Shown in pieces: positions 7,187-22,374 of a stretch of DNA of 23,243 nt (position 1 is its first letter; every line of letters begins with the position of its first letter). A model generated the notes under the pieces. It ran no database searches, was not told where the DNA came from, and was given only the letters and a program-made list of their open reading frames with translations. The translations under genes were made by a program, and so were the position numbers. Source of the stretch: Solirubrobacteraceae bacterium. Its GTDB lineage: Bacteria; Actinomycetota; Thermoleophilia; Solirubrobacterales; Solirubrobacteraceae. Where the stretch lies: contig JAEMTR010000008.1 in NCBI GenBank assembly GCA_016462245.1, positions 1 through 23,243 of the forward strand, read 5' to 3'.

Positions 7187-7957
7187 ATGAACAAAGAACA
7201 GAAAATTGAAGCGGTCGCTGAGATCGCAGAGCAGATCGAGCAGTCGCAGGCTGTCTTCGCGATCGACTATCGCGGCATCACGGTGTCCGAGATTGCTTTG
7301 GTTCGTGCGCAGCTTGGCGAGGCCGATGCAAGCTTCCGCGTAGTCAAGAACTCGTTGACTGAGCTGGCTGCCGACAAGGCTGGCGCCGAGCATCTAAAGA
7401 GCTTGCTGCAAGGCCCGACGGCGCTGACCTTTGTTCGCGGCGACGCGGCGGCGGCAGCAAAGACAATCTCGACCTTCAACCGCGAGACCGAACTACTGCC
7501 TTTCAAGGGCGGCATCATCGATGGTGAACCGATCGAGGTCGAGCAGATCAAGATCATCGCCCGCCTTCCTGCCCGCGAAGTTCTTTACGGGCAGCTGGTT
7601 GGAATGGTTGCTGCGCCGGTCGGCGGACTCGTCCGTGGACTTGGCGGCCTGATCGGCGGACTCGCGACTGCACTGGGGCAGATTCAGCTCCAGCGCGCCG
7701 ACGAGCCGCAGCCTGAAGCTGAGGCAGCACCGGAACCCGAGGCAGCACCGGAGGCCGAGGCAGCACCGGAGGCCGAAGCAGCACCGGAGGCCGAGGGCGA
7801 AGAAGCACCCGAAACTGAAGTGCAGGCCGAAGAGGCTCCAACGGCCGAAGCAGAAGCAGAGGCCGAAGTAGAGCCTGAAGTAGAGGCCGAAGCAGAGACC
7901 GAAGAAGCACCAGCAGAAGAAGCATCTTCCGACAACGAGGCGGACGCTTCGGCTTAG
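7187..7957 (+). CDS. rplJ: 50S ribosomal protein L10 with long acidic C-terminal tail
   Basis: Residues 1-170 are a standard L10: the RNA-binding N-terminal domain, then LPAREVLYGQLVGMVAAPVGGLVRGLGGLIGGLATALGQIQ, in which the last helices anchor L12 dimers to form the stalk base. Residues 171-256 are an added tail of about 86 residues, almost entirely Ala, Glu and Pro with a few Asp and Ser. It begins with four AAPExE repeats encoded by an 18-nt tandem repeat. Ordinary L10 is about 165-180 residues, so the tail adds nearly half its length. AGGAGG lies 3 nt before the ATG. It is probably autoregulated through the leader just upstream. Confidence 0.96.
   Translation: MNKEQKIEAVAEIAEQIEQSQAVFAIDYRGITVSEIALVRAQLGEADASFRVVKNSLTELAADKAGAEHLKSLLQGPTALTFVRGDAAAAAKTISTFNRETELLPFKGGIIDGEPIEVEQIKIIARLPAREVLYGQLVGMVAAPVGGLVRGLGGLIGGLATALGQIQLQRADEPQPEAEAAPEPEAAPEAEAAPEAEAAPEAEGEEAPETEVQAEEAPTAEAEAEAEVEPEVEAEAETEEAPAEEASSDNEADASA
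7724..7795 (+). repeat. 18-nt tandem repeat in the rplJ tail, four copies
   Basis: The copies are at 7724-7741, 7742-7759, 7760-7777 and 7778-7795. The unit is GCAGCACCGGAGGCCGAG. Copy 1 differs at two bases and copy 3 at the last base. Each encodes AAPEAE (AAPEPE in copy 1). Less regular Glu/Ala codons continue to about 7940. Confidence 0.9.
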
Positions 7958-7996
7958 GCCGAGCTCGCCGAAGCGATCCCAGGAGGGAATAAGAAC

Positions 7997-8380
7997 ATGG
8001 CAACAACGACAGAAGCATGGATTGAAGAGCTGAAGGGCATTTCGGTGCTCGAGCTCAATGAGCGCGTAAAGGCGCTTGAAGAGGAGTTCGGCGTCTCGGC
8101 GACCGCAGTGGCAGCAGCCGCTCCGGCAGCCGGTGGCGGCGGCGACGCTGGCGGCGATGATGACGCCAGCTCAACGGTCGACGTGATTCTTACGGCGGCC
8201 GGCGACAAGAAGATCCAGGTAATCAAGGTTGTCCGCGCGGCGACCGGCCTCGGTCTTAAGGAAGCCAAGGCTGTCGTCGATGAGGCGCCAGGCCCGGTCA
8301 AGGAAGGCATTGAGCGCGAAGAGGCAGAGAAGCTCAAGGCTGAGATCGAAGAGGCAGGCGGAGCAGTTGAGCTGAAGTAG
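7997..8380 (+). CDS. rplL: 50S ribosomal protein L7/L12
   Basis: A 127-residue L12. The N-terminal dimerisation domain (about 1-34) is followed by an Ala/Gly/Asp hinge (about 35-58, including GGGGDAGGDDD). The C-terminal factor-binding domain (about 60-127) has KIQVIKVVRAATGLGLKEAKAVVDEAP. Its dimers on L10 recruit EF-G, EF-Tu and IF2. The ATG is preceded by AGGAGGGA, the strongest ribosome site in the window, fitting the several-fold excess of L12 over other ribosomal proteins. Confidence 0.97.
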   Translation: MATTTEAWIEELKGISVLELNERVKALEEEFGVSATAVAAAAPAAGGGGDAGGDDDASSTVDVILTAAGDKKIQVIKVVRAATGLGLKEAKAVVDEAPGPVKEGIEREEAEKLKAEIEEAGGAVELK

Positions 8381-8405
8381 TTCGGCCCCGTCGCTTTGAA
8401 GTGTC

Positions 8406-8431
8406 GAAGGGCGTCCTGCGGGGCGCCCTTC
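8406..8431 (+). terminator. Hairpin after rplL
   Basis: GAAGGGCG (8406-8413) pairs perfectly with CGCCCTTC (8424-8431) around a 10-nt loop. It starts 25 nt after the rplL stop. The following bases (TGCGTGTTGG) are not a proper T-run. It may reduce read-through into the channel gene and rpoB, as the rplL-rpoB attenuator does in other bacteria, or serve as an RNA-processing site. Confidence 0.45.
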
Positions 8432-8467
8432 TGCGTGTTGGGGCTGTCCGGCGCGCCTGTTGGACTA

Positions 8468-9217
8468 ATGGTCGTGACGCATCGCTTCAACTTGGTTCGC
8501 CGCGCCGAGGCAAGCCATTCATACGGCTTTGTGATGATCTTCGTCGTTGCCACGATCGTGCTGGCCGTGGCAATCCCCGAAGACAGCCCTTTCAGGGCCT
8601 CGATCGCCATCTGCCAAGCCTGCGCCGCGATTATCGCCTGCTGGACCTCGGATGCGCCGCCGCGGATCTTCAGGATCGTGAAGGTTGTCGCGGCACTCGG
8701 CGTCCTCGGTGCGATTGGAATCGGCATCACCGACAGTGCCGCTTCGATCTCAGGGCGATCGCTCAATGTGCTCGGAGTCCTCGTTGTCGGTGGGGTGATC
8801 ATCAGGGGGATAGCGCTCGATATCAGCGCCGAGGGCGTGCGCGGGCGGGCGGTCGCTGGCGCGCTCACGGTCTACCTGCTGTTCGGAACGCTCTGCGGCT
8901 TCGTCTACGGGCTCGAGCAGTCGCTCAGCTCTAGCCCCGTGTTGGAAGCGAACACCTCGACGCTTAACGACGACGGTGCAACCTCGGCAAATATGTACTT
9001 CTCGTTCGTGACGCTGACGACGGTCGGCTATGGCGACCTCACGCCGGCCTCGGGCGCGGCGCGCGCAACGGCGATCTTCGAGGCGCTGGTTGGTCAGCTC
9101 TACCTCGTAGGGATCGTCGCGACGCTCGGCGGGGCACTCGGAAAAGGCAAGGGCGGACTTAGGAAAGAGCTCGTTGCAGAGCCTGCGTCGGCGCCGCCGG
9201 CGAGTTCCGACAGCTAA
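8468..9217 (+). CDS. Potassium-channel-like membrane protein (TVGYGD filter)
   Basis: A 249-residue protein from the ATG at 8468. The selectivity filter TLTTVGYGDLTP (about 182-193) is flanked by hydrophobic helices at about 129-147 (S5-like) and 200-223 (S6-like, with EALVGQLYLVGIVATLGG). Four further hydrophobic segments precede these (about 19-37, 44-59, 67-87, 99-116), giving a six-helix layout. I see no regular arginine ladder in the fourth helix, so voltage sensing is doubtful. No RCK domain or cyclic-nucleotide-binding domain is present; the C-terminus is a short Ala/Pro tail. Closest description: ion channel family (Ion_trans_2-like). An in-frame ATG at 8396 would start within the post-rplL hairpin region and encode a non-hydrophobic Cys-rich lead, so 8468 is preferred. 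Its position between rplL and rpoB is unusual. Confidence 0.85.
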   Translation: MVVTHRFNLVRRAEASHSYGFVMIFVVATIVLAVAIPEDSPFRASIAICQACAAIIACWTSDAPPRIFRIVKVVAALGVLGAIGIGITDSAASISGRSLNVLGVLVVGGVIIRGIALDISAEGVRGRAVAGALTVYLLFGTLCGFVYGLEQSLSSSPVLEANTSTLNDDGATSANMYFSFVTLTTVGYGDLTPASGAARATAIFEALVGQLYLVGIVATLGGALGKGKGGLRKELVAEPASAPPASSDS

Positions 9218-9264
9218 TCGGTTAGACTGCCTGAATCGGTCAATAGTCGTAGCCGCCTAAGTGC

Positions 9265-9292
9265 GGACGCCGCGCCACATACGCGGTCGTCC
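9265..9292 (+). terminator. Strong hairpin between the channel gene and rpoB
   Basis: GGACG (9265-9269) pairs with CGTCC (9288-9292), and CCGCG (9270-9274) with CGCGG (9282-9286). There is a single bulged T at 9287 and a 7-nt loop. It lies 47 nt after the channel stop and 136 nt before the rpoB start. No T-run follows, so it may end the channel transcript weakly or be an RNase processing stem. Confidence 0.4.
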
Positions 9293-9347
9293 AGGGCGGG
9301 GTCCGTGAGTGCCGATGCGCCCCGCAGGTGGGGTCTGCGTAGCCTTG

Positions 9348-9356
9348 TGCTATCTT
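9348..9356 (+). promoter_or_regulatory. Candidate extended -10 promoter for rpoBC
   Basis: TGC followed by TATCTT fits an extended -10 of the TANNNT class, about 72 nt upstream of the rpoB start and downstream of the hairpin at 9265-9292. No matching -35 is visible. The rest of the 211-nt gap (9218-9428) holds no gene I can support. Confidence 0.3.
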
Positions 9357-9416
9357 CAGAAGTCGCGCGTGGAAGTCACGTGCGCCTCGCAGTTGCCCCG
9401 TAAGCCTCTGAACTTC

Positions 9417-9422
9417 AGGAGA
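9417..9422 (+). promoter_or_regulatory. Shine-Dalgarno sequence that sets the rpoB start
   Basis: AGGAGA lies 6 nt before the TTG at 9429, an ideal spacing. The in-frame ATG at 9309, 40 codons upstream, has no comparable site and its added residues look non-conserved. Confidence 0.75.
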
Positions 9423-9428
9423 CGCCGC

Positions 9429-17407
<7,979 letters not shown>

Positions 17408-17414
17408 CTAATCG

Positions 17415-17924
17415 CTAAAGCGCCGCAGCCCACGCCAGCAATTCGGCGGCGTGGGGTTGATCGAGTCCCTCGCTGGGTTCAGTCTGCACCAGCAGCGTCG
17501 GCCCAGTTCGTGCCGCTGCCCACTCGCGGCAGGCTTCATCAAGCGCGTCGTCGATCCACGCAAGCGGGCGCCCGGGGCCAGCAAAATCGTCGATCGCCTG
17601 CAGTTTCCAGTGCGCACGGGCTTTGCCGGGGTTGCGTTCGAACTGCAGAAATGGCAGATCAGCTGGCAACCCGAGCCACTGCGGCAGGTAATCGTTGGCT
17701 TTCTCTTCCCAGCCGGTGCACCAAACGAGCTCGAAATGATCGCCTAAGCCAGGCAGGTGCTGGGCGGCGCGGGCCGAACAGAGATGAAGTATCCCATCGA
17801 CTTGCAGCCACTCTCCCTCTGGCTGAGCGTCGGGACTGAAGCCAAATAGCGATATGACCCCGTCAACATCGACGAGCAACAGCGGTTTGCCTGAATCTAG
17901 GGTGCTGCTCTCTGCGCCGAACAC
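17415..17924 (-). CDS. HAD-like hydrolase domain protein
   Basis: A 169-residue protein with HAD-fold signatures: motif I LLLVDVDGVIS (D19, D21), motif II VWCTGW (T70), a candidate motif III lysine (K107, in AHWKLQA) and motif IV LAWIDDALD (D125, D126). There is no cap domain of any size. It resembles small actinobacterial HAD proteins sometimes grouped as HAD_SAK_2; whether it is a phosphatase or a polynucleotide-end-processing enzyme cannot be told. The start is GTG at 17924. TACTGT or GATACT lies 5-7 nt before it on the minus strand, so a leaderless transcript is possible. It converges with rpoC and diverges from the DMT-type gene by 45 nt. Confidence 0.8.
   Translation of the reverse strand: MFGAESSTLDSGKPLLLVDVDGVISLFGFSPDAQPEGEWLQVDGILHLCSARAAQHLPGLGDHFELVWCTGWEEKANDYLPQWLGLPADLPFLQFERNPGKARAHWKLQAIDDFAGPGRPLAWIDDALDEACREWAAARTGPTLLVQTEPSEGLDQPHAAELLAWAAAL
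17429..17455. terminator. Hairpin at the rpoC / HAD convergence
   Basis: CCCACGCC (17429-17436) pairs perfectly with GGCGTGGG (17448-17455) over an 11-nt loop. It starts 21 nt after the rpoC stop and lies inside the last codons of the convergent HAD gene. There is no T-run. It is the only strong stem near the end of rpoC, so it may help end that transcript. Confidence 0.35.
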
Positions 17925-17969
17925 GACTCACAGTATCGCCCAACTGAGCCGTCTGGCGCGCCAACGCTG

Positions 17970-18836
17970 ATGTTGAATCTCGGCCTACTAATCGCGCTGC
18001 TTAGCGCGCTGACGATGAACCTTGCGTTCTTCTTCAAGTTTCGCGGCGCGCGCGTTGCCGCGCGCGTAGATCTGCGACACCCGATTGCCAGCGCGATCGC
18101 ACTGTGGAAATCGAAGTGGTTTGCGGTCGGGATGATCGTCGGACTGGCCGCTTGGGGGATGCACGTCGCCGCCTTGACAATTGCACCCCTGTCGCTGGTT
18201 CAAGCCGTGATCGCCAGCGGCGTTGCGCTGGTGGCGGTGATGGCCGACAAGATCTTTGGCCTTCAAGTCGGCAGGCGGCAGTGGTGGGGGCTCGCGCTGA
18301 CGGCCGTCGGCCTCGCGCTGCTGGCGCTAACGATGCCGGCCTCAGTTGGTCCCTACGCCTCATATTCCGGCCCGCAGATGGCGCTCTTTGAAGCCGTTCT
18401 GTTGGCCGTTGGCGTAGTTCTGATCGTTGGCCCGCGGGCCGCTGGCGCTCGCACCGAGCATCATGGGATTGCCTTGGCCGCCGCCGCCGGGATCATGTTC
18501 GGGGCCTGCAACGTCAGCGTAAAGGCGCTGACCGGCATACTCCCCGACGCTGGCCTCGCTGGCGTAATCAGCGCGCCAATGCTGATTGCGATCGCGGCCT
18601 CGATTGGCGCCTTCTACGCCTCGGCTCGCAGCCTCCAGCTAGGCGGCGCGGTAGCCGTGATTGGCATCACCGGCACGGCCAGCAGTATCACCTGCGTCGC
18701 CGGCGGAATCCTTGTCTTCGGTGATCCAATGCCCGCCGATCTGCTCGGGATCCTCGTCCAAGGCTTGGCATTTGTGCTCGTGATCGCTGCTTCGGCGCTG
18801 ATTCCAACATCGCGCGCGAGCCAACTATCGACTTAA
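17970..18836 (+). CDS. DMT-superfamily-like integral membrane protein
   Basis: 288 residues, nearly all hydrophobic, with about nine membrane segments beginning at MLNLGLLIALLSALTMNLAFFFKFRGA. Conserved-looking polar positions include HVAALTIAPLSLVQAVIASG in the first half, RRQWWGLALTAVGLALLALT, and GITGTASSITCVAGGILVFGDPM near the end. This arrangement fits drug/metabolite or NIPA/EamA-like transporters common in Actinobacteria; substrate unknown. The ATG at 17970 has no clear Shine-Dalgarno sequence, but the protein starts directly with the first helix, as these proteins do. It diverges from the HAD gene and lies 29 nt before the aminotransferase, with which it may be co-transcribed. Confidence 0.82.
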   Translation: MLNLGLLIALLSALTMNLAFFFKFRGARVAARVDLRHPIASAIALWKSKWFAVGMIVGLAAWGMHVAALTIAPLSLVQAVIASGVALVAVMADKIFGLQVGRRQWWGLALTAVGLALLALTMPASVGPYASYSGPQMALFEAVLLAVGVVLIVGPRAAGARTEHHGIALAAAAGIMFGACNVSVKALTGILPDAGLAGVISAPMLIAIAASIGAFYASARSLQLGGAVAVIGITGTASSITCVAGGILVFGDPMPADLLGILVQGLAFVLVIAASALIPTSRASQLST

Positions 18837-18851
18837 ATCGCTGCTGGGCGG

Positions 18852-18857
18852 TAACGT
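18852..18857 (+). promoter_or_regulatory. Candidate -10 element for the aminotransferase gene
   Basis: TAACGT ends 8 nt before the ATG at 18866. With no Shine-Dalgarno sequence present, this spacing suggests a transcript starting at or next to the start codon. No -35 is recognised. Confidence 0.3.
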
Positions 18858-18865
18858 AGAGCCCT

Positions 18866-20245
18866 ATGGCCACTACCTCCAGCAGCTTGACCTCAGAACA
18901 ACTCCAAGAGCTCGCCAATAAGCACCTCTGGCTGCACTTCAGCCGGATGGGCTCGTATCAGCGCGGCGAAGAGATCCCGATCATCGTCCGCGGCGACGGT
19001 TGTTACGTCTGGGACGACCACGGCAACCGCTACATCGACGGTCTCAGCGCGCTCTACTGCGTCAACATCGGTCACGGCCGCGCCGATATCGCCCAGGCAG
19101 GCGCCGACCAAGCGAAGGAGCTCGGTTTCTTCACCAACTGGTCTTACGCGCATCCGAAGTCGATCGAGCTGGCGGCCAAGGTCGCATCGCTCACGCCGGG
19201 CGATCTAAACCGCATCTTCTTCACCTCTGGCGGCGGCGAGTCGGTCGAATCGGCGCTGAAGCTCTCGCGCCAGTACCACAAAATGACCGGTAATCCGAAC
19301 AAGACGAAGATAATCGCCCGCAACATCGCCTACCACGGCACAACGATGGGCGCGCTCGCCGCGACCGGCCTTACCTACGCCCGCCAGCCTTACGAGCCGC
19401 TGATGCCGGGCGGCTGTCACGTGCCGAACACAAACCTCTACCGCTTGCCACCGGGTTACGGCGAAGAGAACCTCGCTGAGGCAATCGTCGAGCAGATTGA
19501 GTTTGAGGGCCCCGACACGGTCGCGGCCGTGATCCTCGAGCCGGTCCAGAACGCTGGCGGCTGCTTCGTTCCGCCGGACGGCTACTTCCAGCGCGTGCGC
19601 GAGATCTGCGACGAATACAACTGCCTGATGATCTCCGACGAGGTGATCTGCTCCTGGGGTCGCCTCGGCGAATGGTTCGGCGCCCAGCGCTTCGGCTACC
19701 AGCCCGACATCATCACGACCGCCAAGGGCCTAACTTCGGCTTATGCCTCGATGGGCGCGATGATCGCCTCCGACCGCTTGATGGAGCCGTTCCTTGAGGG
19801 CAACAACTCGTTCGTCCACGGCTTTACTTTTGGCGGCCATCCGATGGCTTCGGCAATCGCGCTGGCAAATATTCAAGCGATGGAGGACGAAGAGGTAATC
19901 GAAAACGTGCGCGAGAATGAGCCTTATCTGCGCGCGATGCTGGAGTCGATGCGCGACATTCCGATCGTCGGCGACGTCCGCGGCGCTGGCTACTTCCAAG
20001 CGATCGAACTGGTCAAAAATCGCGAAACGCGCGAAACCTTCAACGACGAAGAGTCAGAGGATCTGCTGCGCGGCTACCTCACCGGCGAGCTCTACGGCAA
20101 TGGCCTGATCTGCCGTTCCGATGATCGCGGCGACCCGGTAATTCAGTTTGCCCCGCCGCTGATTACCGGGCCAGAGGTGATCGATGAGATTGGTTCGATC
20201 CTGCGGCCGGTGCTGGAAGGTGCCAGCGAGCGGCTCGGACTCTAA
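18866..20245 (+). CDS. Class III PLP-dependent aminotransferase (omega-amino acid type)
   Basis: 459 residues, fold-type I. The PLP lysine is K287 in TTAKGLTSAY, the ring-nitrogen aspartate D258 in ISDEVICSWGRLG, and the phosphate-binding loop is TSGGGESVESA (120-130). VWDDHGNRYIDGLSALYCVNIGHG and FVHGFTFGGHPMA are typical of the omega-amino acid:pyruvate / polyamine / taurine:pyruvate branch of class III enzymes. These move the amino group of a terminal amine or omega-amino acid to pyruvate, forming alanine. The exact donor is not readable. The stop codon shares its last A with the alanine dehydrogenase ATG (TAATG), so the two are translationally coupled and probably work in sequence. The start has no Shine-Dalgarno sequence. 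Confidence 0.9.
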   Translation: MATTSSSLTSEQLQELANKHLWLHFSRMGSYQRGEEIPIIVRGDGCYVWDDHGNRYIDGLSALYCVNIGHGRADIAQAGADQAKELGFFTNWSYAHPKSIELAAKVASLTPGDLNRIFFTSGGGESVESALKLSRQYHKMTGNPNKTKIIARNIAYHGTTMGALAATGLTYARQPYEPLMPGGCHVPNTNLYRLPPGYGEENLAEAIVEQIEFEGPDTVAAVILEPVQNAGGCFVPPDGYFQRVREICDEYNCLMISDEVICSWGRLGEWFGAQRFGYQPDIITTAKGLTSAYASMGAMIASDRLMEPFLEGNNSFVHGFTFGGHPMASAIALANIQAMEDEEVIENVRENEPYLRAMLESMRDIPIVGDVRGAGYFQAIELVKNRETRETFNDEESEDLLRGYLTGELYGNGLICRSDDRGDPVIQFAPPLITGPEVIDEIGSILRPVLEGASERLGL

Positions 20246-21378
20246 TGAAGGTTGGCGTCCCTTCTGAGATAAAGGTCGACGAATACCGAGTAGCGATTAC
20301 ACCGTCGGGCGTGCGCGAGCTGACCGCCCATGGCCACAGCGTCATGATTGAGAAGGGCGCCGGCGAGGGCTCGGCGATCAGCGACGCCGAGTACGTCGAG
20401 CAGGGCGCAGAGATACTGAAAGAGGCAGACGCCGTCTTTGCTGAGGCCGAGATGATCCTGAAGGTCAAGGAGCCTCAGCCAGAGGAGGTGGCGCGGCTGC
20501 GGGCAGGCCAAGTTCTCTTCACCTATCTGCACCTCGCTCCAGACCCAGAGCTGACGGCCGGACTAGTCGCCTCAGGCGCCACCTGCGTCGCCTACGAGAC
20601 GGTTGAAGATCCCGAGGGCCGGTTGCCGCTGCTGGCGCCGATGAGTGAGATTGCCGGCAAGATCGCCACTCAGGCTGGCGCCTTCATGCTCGAGAAGCCG
20701 CTCGGCGGCCGCGGCCTGTTGCTAGGCGGAGTTCCTGGCGTCGCAGCCGGCAAGGTGATGGTGATCGGCGGCGGCGTCGTTGGCCAGAACGCCGCTGACA
20801 TTGCCGTTGGAATGGGCGCTGAGGTTTACATCTACGACCGCAACATCGACCGCCTGCGCGAGCTTGAACCGCTGATGAAAGGGCTTGTTTCAACCTGCTT
20901 TGCCTCGACGCTTGAGATCGAGCAGCGGCTGCCCGAGATGGACCTCGTCGTCGGCGCCGTGCTCGTCAAGGGCGGCAAGGCGCCGCACGTGATCACGCGC
21001 CAGCAACTCAGCCTGATGAAGCCCGGCTCGGTTCTCGTTGACGTAGCGATTGATCAGGGTGGGTGCTTCGAAACGTCGCACTCCACGACCCACAGCGACC
21101 CGACCTACGTTGTCGACGGCGTTACTCACTACTGCGTTGCCAACATGCCGGGCGCTGTCCCAATCACCAGCACCTGGGCGCTGACGAACGCGACGATGCC
21201 GTTCGTTCTGAAGCTCGCCGATCTCGGTGTTCATGGGGCTCTGCGCTCTGACCCAGGCTTCATGAAGGGGCTAAACGTTGCCGCCGGGCGCGTAACCTAC
21301 GAGCCGGTTGCCGAGGATCAAGGTTTGAGTCACATCGCGCCCGAGGAGGCGCTCGAACTGGTCGCACAGGCGGCCTGA
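20245..21378 (+). CDS. ald: Alanine dehydrogenase
   Basis: 377 residues, beginning MKVGVPSEIKVDEYRVAI as expected for Ald. Catalytic and substrate residues match the family in both identity and number: R15, K75 (KVKEP), H96 (TYLHLAPD) and D270 (VDVAIDQGG). The NAD-binding loop is VIGGGVVGQNAA (about 173-184), with D198 at the end of the next strand. The enzyme interconverts L-alanine and pyruvate plus ammonium with NAD(H). NAD(P) transhydrogenase alpha subunits are related, but the length, the catalytic set and the VDVAIDQGG motif favour Ald. It overlaps the upstream aminotransferase by 1 nt, which supports a role in recycling alanine back to pyruvate. Confidence 0.93.
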   Translation: MKVGVPSEIKVDEYRVAITPSGVRELTAHGHSVMIEKGAGEGSAISDAEYVEQGAEILKEADAVFAEAEMILKVKEPQPEEVARLRAGQVLFTYLHLAPDPELTAGLVASGATCVAYETVEDPEGRLPLLAPMSEIAGKIATQAGAFMLEKPLGGRGLLLGGVPGVAAGKVMVIGGGVVGQNAADIAVGMGAEVYIYDRNIDRLRELEPLMKGLVSTCFASTLEIEQRLPEMDLVVGAVLVKGGKAPHVITRQQLSLMKPGSVLVDVAIDQGGCFETSHSTTHSDPTYVVDGVTHYCVANMPGAVPITSTWALTNATMPFVLKLADLGVHGALRSDPGFMKGLNVAAGRVTYEPVAEDQGLSHIAPEEALELVAQAA

Positions 21379-21391
21379 TTGCCCCTGCGGC

Positions 21392-21406
21392 GCTCATTTA
21401 CTGAGC
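21392..21406 (+). terminator. Small hairpin between ald and rpsL
   Basis: GCTCA (21392-21396) pairs with TGAGC (21402-21406) around TTTAC. It lies 13 nt after the ald stop. The stem is short with no T-run, so terminator function is doubtful. Confidence 0.25.
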
Positions 21407-21414
21407 TTCGCTGC

Positions 21415-21420
21415 TAACCT
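21415..21420 (+). promoter_or_regulatory. Candidate -10 element for rpsL
   Basis: TAACCT, in the context GCTAACCT, ends 10 nt before the rpsL ATG. The spacing would place the transcript start within a few bases of the start codon, consistent with the lack of a Shine-Dalgarno sequence. No -35 is recognised. Confidence 0.3.
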
Positions 21421-21430
21421 CCTGCGCTGC

Positions 21431-21826
21431 ATGCCGACGACTAGCCAACTTATTCGCAAGGGCCGTACGCCCAAGCCGAAGAAGCTCTCGACGCCTGGAC
21501 TCAAGTCGGGCAAAGGCCGTAAGACGAAGGTTGCCGCTCCGCAGCGCCGCGGCGTCTGCACCCGCGTCTACACGACTACGCCGAAGAAGCCGAACTCAGC
21601 GCTGCGCAAGGTTGCCCGTGTACGCATCACCGGCGGCGCCGAAGTAACCGCTTACATCCCAGGCGAAGGCCACAACCTGCAGGAGCACTCGGTTGTGCTC
21701 GTCCGCGGTGGCCGCGTGAAGGATCTGCCAGGCGTCCGCTACAAGGTCGTCCGTGGCACGCTCGATGCCTCCGGCGTTAGCGATCGCAAACAATCCCGCA
21801 GCATGTACGGCGTAAAGAAGTCATAG
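21431..21826 (+). CDS. rpsL: 30S ribosomal protein S12
   Basis: 131 residues. The decoding-centre loop TTTPKKPNSALRKVARV carries K52, equivalent to the streptomycin-site Lys43 of E. coli (initiator Met counted). A second loop, VRGGRVKDLPGVRYK, holds the residues where other resistance changes and the aspartate modification occur; both loops are wild type. About nine extra residues lie between the N-terminal tail and RRGVC, in the stretch LKSGKGRKTKVAAPQ, a place where S12 length varies between phyla. The ATG at 21431 gives the canonical MPTTSQLIRKG start but has no Shine-Dalgarno sequence. rpsG follows after 7 nt. Confidence 0.97.
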   Translation: MPTTSQLIRKGRTPKPKKLSTPGLKSGKGRKTKVAAPQRRGVCTRVYTTTPKKPNSALRKVARVRITGGAEVTAYIPGEGHNLQEHSVVLVRGGRVKDLPGVRYKVVRGTLDASGVSDRKQSRSMYGVKKS

Positions 21827-21833
21827 CTAAGTA

Positions 21834-22301
21834 ATGCGCCGTAACGCAGCCCAGCTTCGCCCGGTTCAGCCGGACCCAATTCACCGCTCGCGGCTTGTGC
21901 AGCAGGTCGTCAACAAGGTGATGCTCGACGGTAAGAAGTCGACCGCCGAAGCGATTGTCTATGACGCTCTCGCAATCCTCGCTGAGAAGAGCGGTAAAGA
22001 TGCCGTTGAGTCGCTCGAAGAGTCGATCGTCTCACTTACCCCTTCGCTTGAAGTTCGTTCGCGCCGCGTTGGTGGCGCCACGTACCAAGTGCCGGTTGAG
22101 GTTCACGCCCGCCGCGCACGGACGCTCGCCGTCCGCTGGCTGGTTGAGTTCGCTCGCGCCCGCCGCGAGAAGACGATGGCGCAACGGCTCGCCGCCGAGC
22201 TGCTCGAGGCTCAGACGCAGCAGGGTGGCGCTTACAAGCGCAAGGACGACATCTACCGCATGGCCCAGGCTAACAAGGCCTTCGCGCACTACCGCTGGTA
22301 G
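21834..22301 (+). CDS. rpsG: 30S ribosomal protein S7
   Basis: 155 residues, standard length. The core motifs VNKVMLDGKKSTAEAIVYDAL and VRSRRVGGATYQVPVEV are intact and the C-terminus is ANKAFAHYRW. S7 nucleates assembly of the 30S head and lines the E site; in E. coli it also represses its own operon by binding the rpsL-rpsG junction. That gap is only 7 nt here, so the same mechanism is unlikely. No clear Shine-Dalgarno sequence precedes the ATG; translation may rely on ribosomes finishing rpsL. Confidence 0.97.
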   Translation: MRRNAAQLRPVQPDPIHRSRLVQQVVNKVMLDGKKSTAEAIVYDALAILAEKSGKDAVESLEESIVSLTPSLEVRSRRVGGATYQVPVEVHARRARTLAVRWLVEFARARREKTMAQRLAAELLEAQTQQGGAYKRKDDIYRMAQANKAFAHYRW

Positions 22302-22374
22302 TCACCGCTCGCGCTAACTGCCCGCACAGCTCGCGCAGCGACGCGCCCTAGAAGGCCGAATTACTTCGATCCTT

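Noticed and set aside
7700..7800. Tandem repeats in rplJ as a possible CRISPR-like or regulatory array
   Set aside because: The repeats are contiguous without spacers, in frame, and encode a regular AAPEAE tail.
7954..8868. A 304-codon minus-strand frame across rplL and the channel gene
   Set aside because: It is Ser/Ala/Thr/Pro-rich with no domain, and antisense to two recognisable proteins. Best explained as a codon-bias shadow.
9311..9340. CCCC-GCAGGT-GGGG hairpin upstream of rpoB as a riboswitch or terminator
   Set aside because: Only four pairs, with no T-run and no supporting second stem.
9309..9428. ATG at 9309 as the start of rpoB
   Set aside because: The 40 added residues look unlike any beta N-terminus, and the TTG at 9429 has AGGAGA at ideal spacing.
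17415..21378. The four genes between rpoC and rpsL as a genomic island or mobile element
   Set aside because: No integrase, transposase, terminal repeats or tRNA target were found, and base composition looks like the neighbours. Ordinary housekeeping-type genes fit better.
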